Of a stretch of 64,000 nt of DNA, positions 29,133 through 37,910 are shown piece after piece; position 1 is the first letter of the stretch; every line of letters begins with the position of its first letter. The position numbers and the translations under genes were made by a program. Origin of the DNA: Alteromonas salexigens (GTDB lineage Bacteria; Pseudomonadota; Gammaproteobacteria; Enterobacterales; Alteromonadaceae); contig NZ_JAOTJC010000012.1 in assembly GCF_025628895.1 (NCBI RefSeq), positions 248,001 to 312,000 on the forward strand, written 5' to 3'. The notes beneath the pieces were generated by a model. The model saw nothing but the letters and a program-made list of their open reading frames with translations, ran no database searches and was not told the DNA's origin.

Positions 29133-30407
29133 ATGAGTGATAAACAGAACGGTGACGGTGATAACAAATTACTGTACTGCTCGTTTTGTGGCAAAAGCCA
29201 ACACGAAGTGAGAAAGCTGATCGCCGGCCCGTCGGTATTTATATGCGACGAGTGCGTAGAGCTTTGCAACGACATCATTCGTGAAGAAATTAAGGAAATT
29301 GCACCTAAACAAAAACAGGATGCACTTCCCAAACCTCACGAGATCCATGAACACCTGAATGATTATGTCATTGGTCAGGAACATGCCAAAAAGGTGTTGT
29401 CAGTGGCGGTGTACAACCACTACAAGCGGTTACGCAGTGGCGATGTCCATGAGGGCGTTGAGCTCGGCAAAAGTAATATTCTGCTGATCGGTCCTACGGG
29501 TAGCGGTAAAACCCTGCTGGCTGAGACGCTGGCACGGCTGCTGGATGTACCTTTCACAATGGCTGATGCCACTACATTAACCGAAGCGGGTTATGTGGGT
29601 GAGGATGTAGAGAACATCATCCAGAAGCTATTGCAGAAATGCGACTACGATGTGGAAAAAGCGCAGCGTGGTATTGTGTACATCGATGAAATTGACAAAA
29701 TTTCACGTAAGTCCGACAACCCGTCAATTACCCGGGATGTGTCGGGCGAAGGTGTCCAGCAGGCCCTTCTGAAACTCATCGAAGGCACAGTAGCCTCGGT
29801 TCCGCCACAAGGCGGCCGTAAGCACCCGCAACAGGAATTTTTGCAGGTAGATACCTCGAAGATTCTGTTTATCTGTGGCGGGGCGTTCGCCGGGCTGGAT
29901 AAGGTCATTCAGCAACGTGCGCAGACTGGCAGTGGTATCGGTTTCGGTGCTAAGGTGAAGTCGAAAGAAGATGAGAAGCAGGTTAGCGAGCTGTTTAAGC
30001 AGGTCGAACCGGAAGATTTGGTGAAGTACGGGTTAATTCCTGAGTTCATTGGTCGTCTGCCGGTGGTCACCAGCTTAGAAGAGCTGAGCGAAGACGCGCT
30101 TATTCAAATTCTGCGCGAACCGAAGAACGCTATTACCAAGCAATACGGAGCGTTGTTTGCGCTGGAAGACACCGAGCTGGAGTTCCGTGACGATGCGCTT
30201 TACGCGATAGCCAAGAAAGCCATGCAGCGCAAAACCGGTGCCCGTGGCCTGCGGTCAATTGTGGAAGCTGTGTTACTGGACACCATGTATGACTTACCCT
30301 CAATGGATAACGTCAGCAAGGTAGTGATAGATGAAACCGTAATCAGAGGGGAATCAAAACCTATCCTGATATACGACAACGCGGACAAAAAAGCCGCGTC
30401 AGAATAA
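29133..30407 (+). CDS. clpX: ATP-dependent Clp protease ATP-binding subunit ClpX
   Basis: 424 residues, the AAA+ unfoldase that feeds substrates to ClpP. The N-terminal zinc-binding domain has four cysteines (C16, C19, C38, C41). Walker A GPTGSGKT (about 117-124), Walker [11 protein letters not shown] (about 179-188), the pore loop GYVGED and the ClpP-contacting IGF loop (GSGIGFGAK) are present. Closed by a strong terminator. Confidence 0.98.
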   Translation: MSDKQNGDGDNKLLYCSFCGKSQHEVRKLIAGPSVFICDECVELCNDIIREEIKEIAPKQKQDALPKPHEIHEHLNDYVIGQEHAKKVLSVAVYNHYKRLRSGDVHEGVELGKSNILLIGPTGSGKTLLAETLARLLDVPFTMADATTLTEAGYVGEDVENIIQKLLQKCDYDVEKAQRGIVYIDEIDKISRKSDNPSITRDVSGEGVQQALLKLIEGTVASVPPQGGRKHPQQEFLQVDTSKILFICGGAFAGLDKVIQQRAQTGSGIGFGAKVKSKEDEKQVSELFKQVEPEDLVKYGLIPEFIGRLPVVTSLEELSEDALIQILREPKNAITKQYGALFALEDTELEFRDDALYAIAKKAMQRKTGARGLRSIVEAVLLDTMYDLPSMDNVSKVVIDETVIRGESKPILIYDNADKKAASE

Positions 30408-30432
30408 AAAAAAGGCCTGCGGGCCTTTTTTT
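30406..30432 (+). terminator. Terminator after clpX
   Basis: AAAAAAAGGCC and GGCCTTTTTTT around a short TGCG loop, beginning at the clpX stop codon. Confidence 0.85.
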
Positions 30433-30584
30433 ATGCCCGCCATCCTATCCATCTGCAACCAAACACCGCTGAGTGCCAGAATTATTGTTCACCCTGAATT
30501 AAGGGTTGCCATTACGGTAAAAATCGATAATGGTGAAATCTGGCATGCGCAATCATGGATAGATAGCCAATCAATCAAAAAGCA

Positions 30585-30613
30585 GATTGAACTTTGTTAT
30601 CGCATCCCCATAT
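30585..30613 (+). promoter_or_regulatory. Heat-shock (sigma-32) promoter of lon
   Basis: The -35 is GATTGAAC (30585-30592) and the -10 CCCCATAT (30606-30613), with 13 nt between. This closely fits the sigma-32 consensus (CTTGAAA, 11-15 nt, CCCCATNT). The lon ATG begins 34 bp downstream of the -10. E. coli lon is also heat-shock regulated. Confidence 0.8.
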
Positions 30614-30646
30614 AAATCGACATTGAAAATAAGATAGAGAGCACGT

Positions 30647-33001
30647 ATGACAGACGAGCGCGATAATCGCATTGAAATTCCCGTACTCGCGTTACGGGAC
30701 GTGGTAGTGTACCCGCACATGGTCATACCCTTGTTTGTAGGACGAGACAAGTCTATTCGCTGCCTTGAGGCAGCAATGGAGAACGACAAGCAGATATTTT
30801 TGGCTGCCCAGAAAGACGCCGGTGTTGATGAGCCTGAGTCTGATGATATTTATGGTGTGGGCACCATTGCCACCATCCTTCAGTTACTTAAATTGCCTGA
30901 CGGTACCGTCAAAGTGCTGGTAGAGGGTAATGTGCGTGGCGAAATCACTGAGTACACCCAGTCTGAACCGTATTTTACCGCCCAGGTAGACCGGATAGCA
31001 GATGAAGCTATCCCGGAAAGTGAGCAGGAAGTGCTGATCCGCTCAGCTGTGTCACAGTTTGAAGGCTACGTTAAGCTAAACAAAAAGATCCCACCTGAGG
31101 TGCTGACCTCGCTGAATGGCATCGATGACGCCGCACGTTTAGCCGACACAATGGCCGCGCACATGCCACTTAAGCTCACTGAAAAGCAAAAAGTGCTGGA
31201 AATGAAAGGCGTGAATGAACGCCTGGAATATTTGATGGCTCTGATGGAAGGTGAAATCGATCTGTTGCAGGTAGAAAAGAAAATTCGTACCCGCGTGAAA
31301 AAGCAGATGGAAAAAAGCCAGCGTGAGTACTATCTGAATGAACAGATGAAAGCCATCCAGAAAGAACTGGGTGAGCTGGACGATGCGCCGGACGAATTTG
31401 AAGCGTTGGGGAAAAAAATCGACGACGCGAAGATGCCTAAAGAAGCCGAAGAAAAGGCACGGGCAGAGTTACAGAAACTGAAAATGATGTCCCCCATGTC
31501 CGCCGAGGCCACGGTGGTGCGCAGCTACATTGAGTGGCTGACCTCAGTGCCGTGGAATAAGCGTAGCCCGGTGAAGAAAGATTTGTCACGGGCCGAACAG
31601 GTGTTGGATGCCGATCACTATGGGCTTGAGAAAGTCAAAGAGCGCATCGTTGAATATCTGGCTGTACAACAGCGGGTGAAGAAACTCAAAGGCCCTATTC
31701 TGTGCTTAGTCGGGCCACCAGGGGTAGGTAAAACCTCGCTTGGGCAGTCAATTGCCAAAGCCACCGGGCGTAAATACGTGCGCATGGCGTTAGGTGGTGT
31801 ACGGGATGAAGCTGAAATTCGTGGTCACCGTCGTACTTATATCGGCTCGCTACCGGGCAAGCTCATTCAGAAAATGTCTAAGGTGGGTGTGAAGAACCCG
31901 TTATTTTTGCTGGATGAAATAGACAAGATGTCTGCGGACATGCGGGGCGACCCATCATCGGCACTGCTGGAAGTGCTCGACCCGGAGCAAAATAACAGCT
32001 TCAGCGACCACTATCTTGAAGTCGATTACGACCTGTCGGATGTGATGTTCGTAGCGACGTCAAACAGCATGAATATTCCCGGGCCATTGCTGGATCGGAT
32101 GGAAGTGATCAGGCTGTCGGGTTACACCGAAGACGAAAAGCTGAACATTGCCACCCGCCACCTGATCAACAAACAGATGGAACGCAACGGCCTCAAAAAG
32201 AAAGAACTGGACATCACCGAGTCGGCCATCATTGGTATTATTCGGTACTACACCCGTGAAGCGGGCGTCCGGAACTTAGAGCGGGAAATTTCCAAGGTAT
32301 GCCGTAAAGCGGTTAAAGACATCCTGTTGAACAAAAACAAAGATACCGTGGTTGTGTCGCAGGATAACCTGAAAGATTTCCTGGGCGTGCAGCGCTTCGA
32401 TTACGGCAAAGCCGACAAGGAAAACCAGATTGGACAGGTCACAGGCCTGGCCTGGACGCAGGTAGGCGGAGACTTACTGACTATCGAAACGACAGCCGTA
32501 CCGGGTAAAGGCAAAATGACGTCCACCGGGTCACTTGGCGACGTGATGCAGGAGTCGATCAAAGCGGCCATGACGGTAGTGCGTAGCCGCGCAGATAAAC
32601 TGCGTATCAACGATGACTTCTACGAGAAGCGTGACATTCACGTCCACGTGCCTGAAGGTGCCACGCCAAAAGACGGCCCCAGCGCGGGTATTGCCATGTG
32701 TACTGCCCTGGTGTCTTCGCTAACGGGCAACCCGGTGAAGTGTGAAGTGGCCATGACCGGCGAGATCACCCTGCGTGGTGAGGTCCTTGCCATTGGCGGT
32801 CTGAAGGAAAAACTGCTGGCCGCCCACCGGGGAGGTATTAAGACCGTGGTGATTCCAAAAGACAACGAACGCGATCTGGAAGAAATTCCGGATAACGTCA
32901 AAAAAGACCTGGATATTCATCCGGTACAGTGGATAGACGATGTGTTAGACATCGCTCTGCAGGAACCGGTGGAATCCTTTAAGGTAGTGTCTGCCAAGTA
33001 A
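30647..33001 (+). CDS. lon: ATP-dependent protease Lon
   Basis: 784 residues, the same length as E. coli Lon. The N-terminal substrate-binding domain begins IEIPVLALRDVVVYPHMVIPL. The AAA+ domain has Walker A GPPGVGKTS (about 356-364) and Walker B FLLDEIDKM (about 420). The C-terminal protease domain has the catalytic Ser in PKDGPSAG (about 679) and Lys in LRGEVLAIGGLKEK (about 722). It degrades misfolded and regulatory proteins in the cytosol. It is preceded by a sigma-32 promoter and followed by a terminator and hupB. Confidence 0.98.
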   Translation: MTDERDNRIEIPVLALRDVVVYPHMVIPLFVGRDKSIRCLEAAMENDKQIFLAAQKDAGVDEPESDDIYGVGTIATILQLLKLPDGTVKVLVEGNVRGEITEYTQSEPYFTAQVDRIADEAIPESEQEVLIRSAVSQFEGYVKLNKKIPPEVLTSLNGIDDAARLADTMAAHMPLKLTEKQKVLEMKGVNERLEYLMALMEGEIDLLQVEKKIRTRVKKQMEKSQREYYLNEQMKAIQKELGELDDAPDEFEALGKKIDDAKMPKEAEEKARAELQKLKMMSPMSAEATVVRSYIEWLTSVPWNKRSPVKKDLSRAEQVLDADHYGLEKVKERIVEYLAVQQRVKKLKGPILCLVGPPGVGKTSLGQSIAKATGRKYVRMALGGVRDEAEIRGHRRTYIGSLPGKLIQKMSKVGVKNPLFLLDEIDKMSADMRGDPSSALLEVLDPEQNNSFSDHYLEVDYDLSDVMFVATSNSMNIPGPLLDRMEVIRLSGYTEDEKLNIATRHLINKQMERNGLKKKELDITESAIIGIIRYYTREAGVRNLEREISKVCRKAVKDILLNKNKDTVVVSQDNLKDFLGVQRFDYGKADKENQIGQVTGLAWTQVGGDLLTIETTAVPGKGKMTSTGSLGDVMQESIKAAMTVVRSRADKLRINDDFYEKRDIHVHVPEGATPKDGPSAGIAMCTALVSSLTGNPVKCEVAMTGEITLRGEVLAIGGLKEKLLAAHRGGIKTVVIPKDNERDLEEIPDNVKKDLDIHPVQWIDDVLDIALQEPVESFKVVSAK

Positions 33002-33009
33002 TCATCAGT

Positions 33010-33052
33010 AAGGCTGCAGCACCTGTTTTATAAGGGCTGCAGCCTTTTTTTA
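33010..33052 (+). terminator. Terminator after lon
   Basis: Perfect 10-bp stem AAGGCTGCAG/CTGCAGCCTT with a 17-nt loop and a downstream T-run. Confidence 0.8.
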
Positions 33053-33221
33053 TTAGTTTTTGCGTAAAAAATATACATATACGCGCGGATTCGCTGAATT
33101 TTTTAAAATTAGGGCTTTCAAGACCAGGAAGTTGTGTTACCTTTACTGAGTACTCGCTTGAAGCCTTGTCACTAAAGGGATGCAGCGATTCATTAAAAGT
33201 TAATTATTTGTTACATCTAGC

Positions 33222-33250
33222 TTGATGTTAACTTTCAAGCTTGTTATAAC
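33222..33250 (+). promoter_or_regulatory. Promoter of hupB
   Basis: TTGATG (33222-33227), 17-bp spacer, TATAAC (33245-33250). The 318-bp gap between lon and hupB is AT-rich and otherwise holds the lon terminator. A CTTGATGTTAACTTTCAAG dyad spans the -35 and may be an operator. Confidence 0.65.
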
Positions 33251-33319
33251 GTCCAAGCAAACATGAATGATAATGTGTTTCGGACAACCATATAATAACA
33301 ATCGAAGGGGATCATAATT

Positions 33320-33592
33320 GTGAACAAGTCTCAACTCATCGACCAAATTGCTGCTGGCGCAGATATTTCTAAAGCAGCAGCTGGCCGCGCTTTGGATGCA
33401 TTCACTGACTCAGTAACTGCAGCGCTTAAAGATGGCGATCAAGTTGCACTGGTAGGTTTCGGTACATTTGCAGTTCGTGAGCGTTCAGCTCGCAGCGGTC
33501 GCAACCCACAGACTGGTGAGACTATTCAGATTTCTGCAGCGAAAGTTCCTTCTTTCAAAGCTGGTAAAGCTCTGAAAGACGCTTGTAACTAA
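33320..33592 (+). CDS. hupB: DNA-binding protein HU-beta
   Basis: 90 residues, GTG start after GAAGGGG. A nucleoid-associated protein that bends DNA. The beta-arm motif [20 protein letters not shown] (about 46-65) with the conserved RxGRNP and the C-terminal [15 protein letters not shown] identify HU. It lies downstream of lon, as in E. coli, and is followed by a strong terminator. Confidence 0.97.
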   Translation: MNKSQLIDQIAAGADISKAAAGRALDAFTDSVTAALKDGDQVALVGFGTFAVRERSARSGRNPQTGETIQISAAKVPSFKAGKALKDACN

Positions 33593-33609
33593 GCATTAGA
33601 AACACCACG

Positions 33610-33640
33610 AAAAGGCGATGGTATATCCATCGCCTTTTTT
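33610..33640 (+). terminator. Terminator after hupB
   Basis: 12-bp stem AAAAGGCGATGG/CCATCGCCTTTT with a TATAT loop and a T-run. Confidence 0.88.
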
Positions 33641-33810
33641 ATTTGTGCAAACTAAATTCCCACTGAGTGAAAACGCCGCTGTGCGAGCAAAAGTGTCGCG
33701 TTCAGGTCAGGGATTACGCTATAATCACCGCTTATTTTGTCGGCCCCCATGCGCAATACGTTAATACGGTGGCAGGCAAGGGTAGTAAGCAACGGAGTTG
33801 AAAGTAAATC

Positions 33811-35703
33811 ATGCTAGAAAGAATCAGAGAAGGTTCTCAAGGCCCTTGGGCGATGATCGTCATCGGCCTCATTGTTCTGAGTTTCGTCTTTGCCGGTGTC
33901 GGCAGTTACCTGACTTCATCAGGTAGTACGGCAGCAGCCACCGTTAACGGCGAGGAAATCACAGCACAGGAGCTTGAGCGCGCCTACCAGAACCAACGTG
34001 GTCGCATGGAGTCACAGTACGGCGAAAGTATTGCGAATCTGTTTGCCAATGAAAATTATCTGCAGGATTTCCGCCGCAATGTGCTGGATCGCCTGATTGC
34101 CGAAAAGCTGGTGCAGCAAAAAGCGACTGAGCTTGGGTTGCGGGTAAGCGATGAACAAATTCGCGAAACCATCGTTACCATGCCAGAGTTTCAATATAAC
34201 GGGCAGTTTGACAACGAACGGTTTAAAGCCATCCTGAGCCAGAACGGTTACCAGCCGGCGGATTTCCGCGATTATCTGCGTACGCAAATGACGCAGTCGC
34301 AACTAGCGGCCGCGCTGACAAACTCAGAATTCGCGCTACCCAGTGAAATTCAACGCGCTAATGCCTTACAACAGCAAACCCGCGATGCGAAAACTGTACT
34401 GGTGAGTGCGGAGCCGTTCGCAGAGTCTGTGACCGTGTCGGATGAAGACGTGCAGGCTTACTACAACGAAAATATCAGCGCCTTCGACACCGAAGAGCGT
34501 ATTCAGGCAGCCTACGTGGTACTGGATGCCGATAGCCTGAAAGACGACGTGACAGTGACCGAAGACGAAGTTGCCAGCTATTATGAAAATAATATGGGCG
34601 CATACATGACGGAAGAAGAGCGTCGCGTGTCACATATTCTGATTGAGCCAGGCGACGACGAGCAAGCCGCTCGTGAGCGTGCTGAAGCTTTACTGGCGCA
34701 GCTGAAAGACGGTGCAGATTTTGCGGATCTGGCAGAAGAGCACTCTGATGATACGTTTTCTGCCGAGAATGGCGGTGACCTGGATTTCATTACTGCTGAG
34801 ATGATGGATCCTGCATTTGACGAAGCTGCGTTCGCGCTGGAAAACGTCGGTGACTATTCCGATGTCGTTGAAGGCGAGTTTGGTTTTCATATCATCAAGC
34901 TGACAGACATCAAAGAAGAACAGGTTACAGCGCTGGCAGATGTGAAACAGGAAATTCGCGATACGCTGGCCACTGACAAAGCCATGGAGCGCTTCTACGA
35001 GCTTCAGAATCGCATGGCGGAGGTTGCCTTCGAAATGCCCGATACATTGCAGGACGTAGCCGGGGTTGCCAACGTTGACGTACAGGAAACGGGTTTTTAT
35101 ACCCGCAATACCGCACCGGCACCACTTGATTCAGCCAATGCAGTGGATATTGCTTTCTCGGCGGAGCTGATTGAAGATCGGGTGAACAGCGATATTATTG
35201 AGCTTAGCCCTACCAGAGTGGCCGTAATGCGGGTAGCCGGCCACGAGCCACAGCGTACTCAGGCGCTTGAAGAAGTATCTGAAAGCATCGTTGCTACCTT
35301 GCGTGCTGAAAAAGCTCAGTCTAAAGCAGAGCAGTGGGCACAAGAGGTGGTGGAAGCATTGCGCAATGGCGAAGATGTGACAGCTAAGCTTAACGAATAT
35401 GGCCTTGAGTGGCGCGCTCACGAAGCTGTGAGCCGGAATGGCGGTGACCTGGCCCGTGCGCTGGTAGACACCCTGTTCCGGTTGTCGCCGGCTGAGGGCG
35501 AAAATCTGGAGGTGACCGCATTGGCGTCAGGTGATGTGGGTATCGTTCAGCTTCTGGACGTCAACAAGGGCGCTGAGCTGCCTGAGGAAGCCCGTGAGTC
35601 GCTGAGTCAGCAGCTGGCACAGCTACATAGCCAGACTATGTATCAGACGTACGTAGACGCACTGCGGGAAGAAGCGGAAGTAACAGTGAATCCTAACCTG
35701 TAA
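33811..35703 (+). CDS. ppiD: Periplasmic folding chaperone PpiD
   Basis: 630 residues. An inner-membrane anchor lies near the N-terminus (about 15-35, AMIVIGLIVLSFVFAGVGSYL), followed by a SurA-like chaperone region (about 36-220), a parvulin PpiC domain at about 265-360 (RRVSHILIEPGDDEQAA, NGGDLDFI, FGFHIIKL) and a C-terminal chaperone segment. It assists newly translocated envelope proteins at SecYEG together with YfgM (1821-2441 here). In E. coli the PpiD parvulin domain is inactive; activity here cannot be judged. Confidence 0.95.
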   Translation: MLERIREGSQGPWAMIVIGLIVLSFVFAGVGSYLTSSGSTAAATVNGEEITAQELERAYQNQRGRMESQYGESIANLFANENYLQDFRRNVLDRLIAEKLVQQKATELGLRVSDEQIRETIVTMPEFQYNGQFDNERFKAILSQNGYQPADFRDYLRTQMTQSQLAAALTNSEFALPSEIQRANALQQQTRDAKTVLVSAEPFAESVTVSDEDVQAYYNENISAFDTEERIQAAYVVLDADSLKDDVTVTEDEVASYYENNMGAYMTEEERRVSHILIEPGDDEQAARERAEALLAQLKDGADFADLAEEHSDDTFSAENGGDLDFITAEMMDPAFDEAAFALENVGDYSDVVEGEFGFHIIKLTDIKEEQVTALADVKQEIRDTLATDKAMERFYELQNRMAEVAFEMPDTLQDVAGVANVDVQETGFYTRNTAPAPLDSANAVDIAFSAELIEDRVNSDIIELSPTRVAVMRVAGHEPQRTQALEEVSESIVATLRAEKAQSKAEQWAQEVVEALRNGEDVTAKLNEYGLEWRAHEAVSRNGGDLARALVDTLFRLSPAEGENLEVTALASGDVGIVQLLDVNKGAELPEEARESLSQQLAQLHSQTMYQTYVDALREEAEVTVNPNL

Positions 35704-35726
35704 CCACTTACGTTTCCCAGATATAC

Positions 35727-35755
35727 AAAAGCCGGCCATCAGCGCCGGCTTTTTT
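35727..35755 (+). terminator. Terminator after ppiD
   Basis: AAAAGCCGGC-CATCAGC-GCCGGCTTTTTT: strong stem and U-run. Confidence 0.88.
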
Positions 35756-35820
35756 GTGTCTGTTTGTTCGCGGATATTGCAGCCAGATAGTCTTTACTGA
35801 GCTTCTGTTGGTCAGGCCTT

Positions 35821-35994
35821 TCAGAGGTGGGTGAGGTAAAGCATTAACGTATAAAACCCGGCGATCACCAGCGAGATAATCAGGATATAAGTGAACCCCT
35901 GTTTACCCTGCGCCAGTGAGTAACCATTAGATTTCAAATATCCTAACCACAGGGCGCTGAGAATAAGCGGAATAAGAACAATGATTTTCAGCAT
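35821..35994 (-). CDS. Small inner-membrane protein, 57 residues
   Basis: A short gene on the minus strand with ATG preceded by AAAGGACGG at good spacing. The product begins MLKIIVLIPLILSALWLGYL and ends in FYTLMLYLTHL. It has two hydrophobic segments (about 4-20 and 36-53) separated by a hydrophilic turn (KSNGYSLAQGKQGF), so it is predicted to be a membrane hairpin. I do not recognise the family. It faces the end of ppiD. The clean ribosome-binding site and the regular two-helix pattern support it as real; function unknown. Confidence 0.7.
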   Translation of the reverse strand: MLKIIVLIPLILSALWLGYLKSNGYSLAQGKQGFTYILIISLVIAGFYTLMLYLTHL

Positions 35995-36310
35995 CGCGTC
36001 CGTCCTTTAATGGCTGAGAAGAGCTGGCATAGCGGCCGCTTCTTTTATTATTCAGGTATATAAAAACTGTAAGCAATTGGCAACTTTTACACGGCTGCTC
36101 CCCGTGGGTATTCCACCACGTTAACATAGTTTAATTTTAAGTTACTGAAAATATGAATTTTAATTTAAGTTTCACGGGGCGGAACAGTAATTGCAGTTCA
36201 AACGGCACCAGTCACGGGCAACCATGCCGGACACGGTAAGTCGGCTTGCGCAGAGATTTCTCTGGCGGCTCGGCAGGTTGCATCAAGTGTTGTTATTTTG
36301 GAGTCAGAAC

Positions 36311-36613
36311 ATGCGGTACCGTGTAATTGTTTTCTGTGTCAGTGCGTTATTTTTCTCATCTTCGAACGCAGCCGACCGTGGCCATGGTCCGGTTGAAATT
36401 ATCCCGTCGGTCACCGAAACTAAAAAGCGTCTGCCGTCAGGCTGGCAACAGCAGTTGCAGGTGGGTGGTATTTTACACCACCGGGTTTTTGAAGCGTCTG
36501 AGATAGTTTATCGAGACCCTGCACTGGGTTTGCTGACTATTCAGCTGGAAGATAAATTCGTGCGGTTGGTAGAGGCCACCCATGAGATTGTTGATATCCA
36601 CGATGACTTTTGA
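36311..36613 (+). CDS. Small secreted or periplasmic protein, unknown
   Basis: 100 residues from the ATG at 36311, which has TTGGAG upstream. An N-terminal signal peptide (MRYRVIVFCVSALFFSSSNAA, likely cleaved after Ala-Ala) is followed by about 80 soluble residues, with PSGWQQQLQVGGILHHRVFE and LLTIQLEDKFVRLVEATHEI. An in-frame extension to a TTG at 36191 is rejected because it would bury the signal peptide. No cysteines remain in the mature part and no family is recognised. Confidence 0.6.
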   Translation: MRYRVIVFCVSALFFSSSNAADRGHGPVEIIPSVTETKKRLPSGWQQQLQVGGILHHRVFEASEIVYRDPALGLLTIQLEDKFVRLVEATHEIVDIHDDF

Positions 36614-36874
36614 GGCCCCTCGGAAAGATCCCTCGCAGAACTAACGTAGCACTATGCAATTAACCGGCCGTAGCACGCCCTTGTGGTGGCTACTGCGCGC
36701 GCCTGGCTCCCGCTGATGAGGATATCCGTTCTATTAACAACGACATCAGAGCGAACCTGCCAGATGAAGCAACCCAACCCAATTCATCGTATTATGTGAT
36801 AACCCCCAATCGCGCTTTTAGCTGAGCGATATCAGCGATACATCACAGTATTGCGCATCCCAAATTCCAGACAT
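36614..36874. other. Gap with no gene; contains a start-less open stretch
   Basis: Between the secreted-protein gene and the rpsT terminator I find no gene with a start codon and ribosome-binding site. One plus-strand frame is open for 53 codons (36664-36825) and reads like protein in its second half (ADEDIRSINNDIRANLPDEA), but it has no ATG, GTG or TTG. It may be a decayed gene end or chance. Confidence 0.35.
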
Positions 36875-36901
36875 AAAAAAAGCACCCGAAGGTGCTTTTT
36901 T
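36875..36901 (-). terminator. Terminator of rpsT
   Basis: AAAAAAAGCACC-CGAA-GGTGCTTTTTT. It is symmetrical and can work on both strands; it lies 18 bp beyond the rpsT stop. Confidence 0.85.
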
Positions 36902-36918
36902 CTGCTCGGTCAAACCGA

Positions 36919-37182
36919 TTAGCCAAGCGCTTTGATTTGCGCAGCTAAACGGCTCTTATGACGAGCAGCTTTGTTCTTGTGAATCAAACCTTTGGTTGCC
37001 ATTCTGTCAAGAATCGGAGCAGCAGAAGAGAATGCAGCTTGCGCGCCTTCTTTATCGCCTTTAGCGATAGCCGCTACTACTTTTTTGATGCTTGTACGAG
37101 TCATGGAGCGGCGGCTGGCATTATGCTGACGACGCTTTTCGGCTTGAATTGCACGTTTCTTAGCAGACTTAATGTTAGCCAA
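36919..37182 (-). CDS. rpsT: 30S ribosomal protein S20
   Basis: 87 residues ([21 protein letters not shown]...), a basic helical protein that binds 16S rRNA. The start codon is TTG after GGGAG. E. coli rpsT also uses UUG, and that weak start is part of its translational autoregulation, so the same control is likely here. The promoter is at 37227-37255. Confidence 0.97.
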   Translation of the reverse strand: MANIKSAKKRAIQAEKRRQHNASRRSMTRTSIKKVVAAIAKGDKEGAQAAFSSAAPILDRMATKGLIHKNKAARHKSRLAAQIKALG

Positions 37183-37226
37183 GGTGTAACTCCCAAAATA
37201 AATTCATGTCAAAAACGAGGGTGCGG

Positions 37227-37255
37227 AGTATGCAGAGTCAACGGCGATTTGTCAA
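37227..37255 (-). promoter_or_regulatory. Promoter of rpsT
   Basis: Reading the minus strand: TTGACA (37255-37250), 17-bp spacer, CATACT (37232-37227), then a GC-rich discriminator (CCGCACCC). This is a strong sigma-70 promoter of the stringent type. Confidence 0.75.
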
Positions 37256-37388
37256 ACAGTTTTGCAAGAATAAGCTGATTTTTCACTGATAGCGACTTCG
37301 TTATCATTCAGCATCCACTGCAGGGCTGCACACAGCGTCTATTATTACTAAACAGACCTGCTGGCTACGCCTTTGCAAGGAGCCTGGT

Positions 37389-37820
37389 ATGATTACCATT
37401 GCCGATATTATGAGTTCACCTGTTACTACCCTTACTACACAGGACACACTGAAAACTGCACACGATCTCACCCGTAAACTAGGTATTCGTCACTTGCCTG
37501 TAATTGACCGGGAAAGCGGCCAGTTACGCGGCGTGGTAACGCAACGCACTATGGTAGCAAAAATCCTCAGCTTGCTAAACCTCTATGGTGCTGGCGCGAT
37601 AAATGAGCGGGAAGCGGCGACCAACGTGATGGAGGTGGCGGTAGTAGATTTCAGGCAAGTAAACGAAAATGAGCCGGTTAAATCGGTGGCCTCCGGGTTT
37701 CTCCACAATAAACACGGGTGTTTGCCGGTGATAAACGAGGCCGGTGCGCTTACAGGCATTGTGACTTCGTCAGATTTTGTTAAATTATCCCTCTCGTTGC
37801 TGGAGCAGGTGGATCCCTAA
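37389..37820 (+). CDS. CBS-domain protein
   Basis: 143 residues made only of two CBS motifs (MSSPVTTLTTQDTLKTAHDL...GIRHLPVID, about 8-60, and a second at about 78-138 ending TGIVTSSDFVKL). Paired CBS domains bind adenine nucleotides such as AMP, ATP or SAM. Stand-alone forms regulate partner enzymes or channels; the partner is unknown. AAGGAG precedes the ATG. It lies just upstream of murJ on the same strand. Confidence 0.9.
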   Translation: MITIADIMSSPVTTLTTQDTLKTAHDLTRKLGIRHLPVIDRESGQLRGVVTQRTMVAKILSLLNLYGAGAINEREAATNVMEVAVVDFRQVNENEPVKSVASGFLHNKHGCLPVINEAGALTGIVTSSDFVKLSLSLLEQVDP

Positions 37821-37910
37821 TCTCAGGTGTCCTGGATACGGCCCGGCAATTTCCTCATCCCACTCGATAGTGCAGGTTTTGGCATTGTCTGAAGACAAGT
37901 AAGGGCAATT

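Noticed and set aside
30433-30615. 60-codon open frame between clpX and lon
   Set aside because: Its ATG sits in the U-run of the clpX terminator with no ribosome-binding site, and its end coincides with the sigma-32 promoter of lon.
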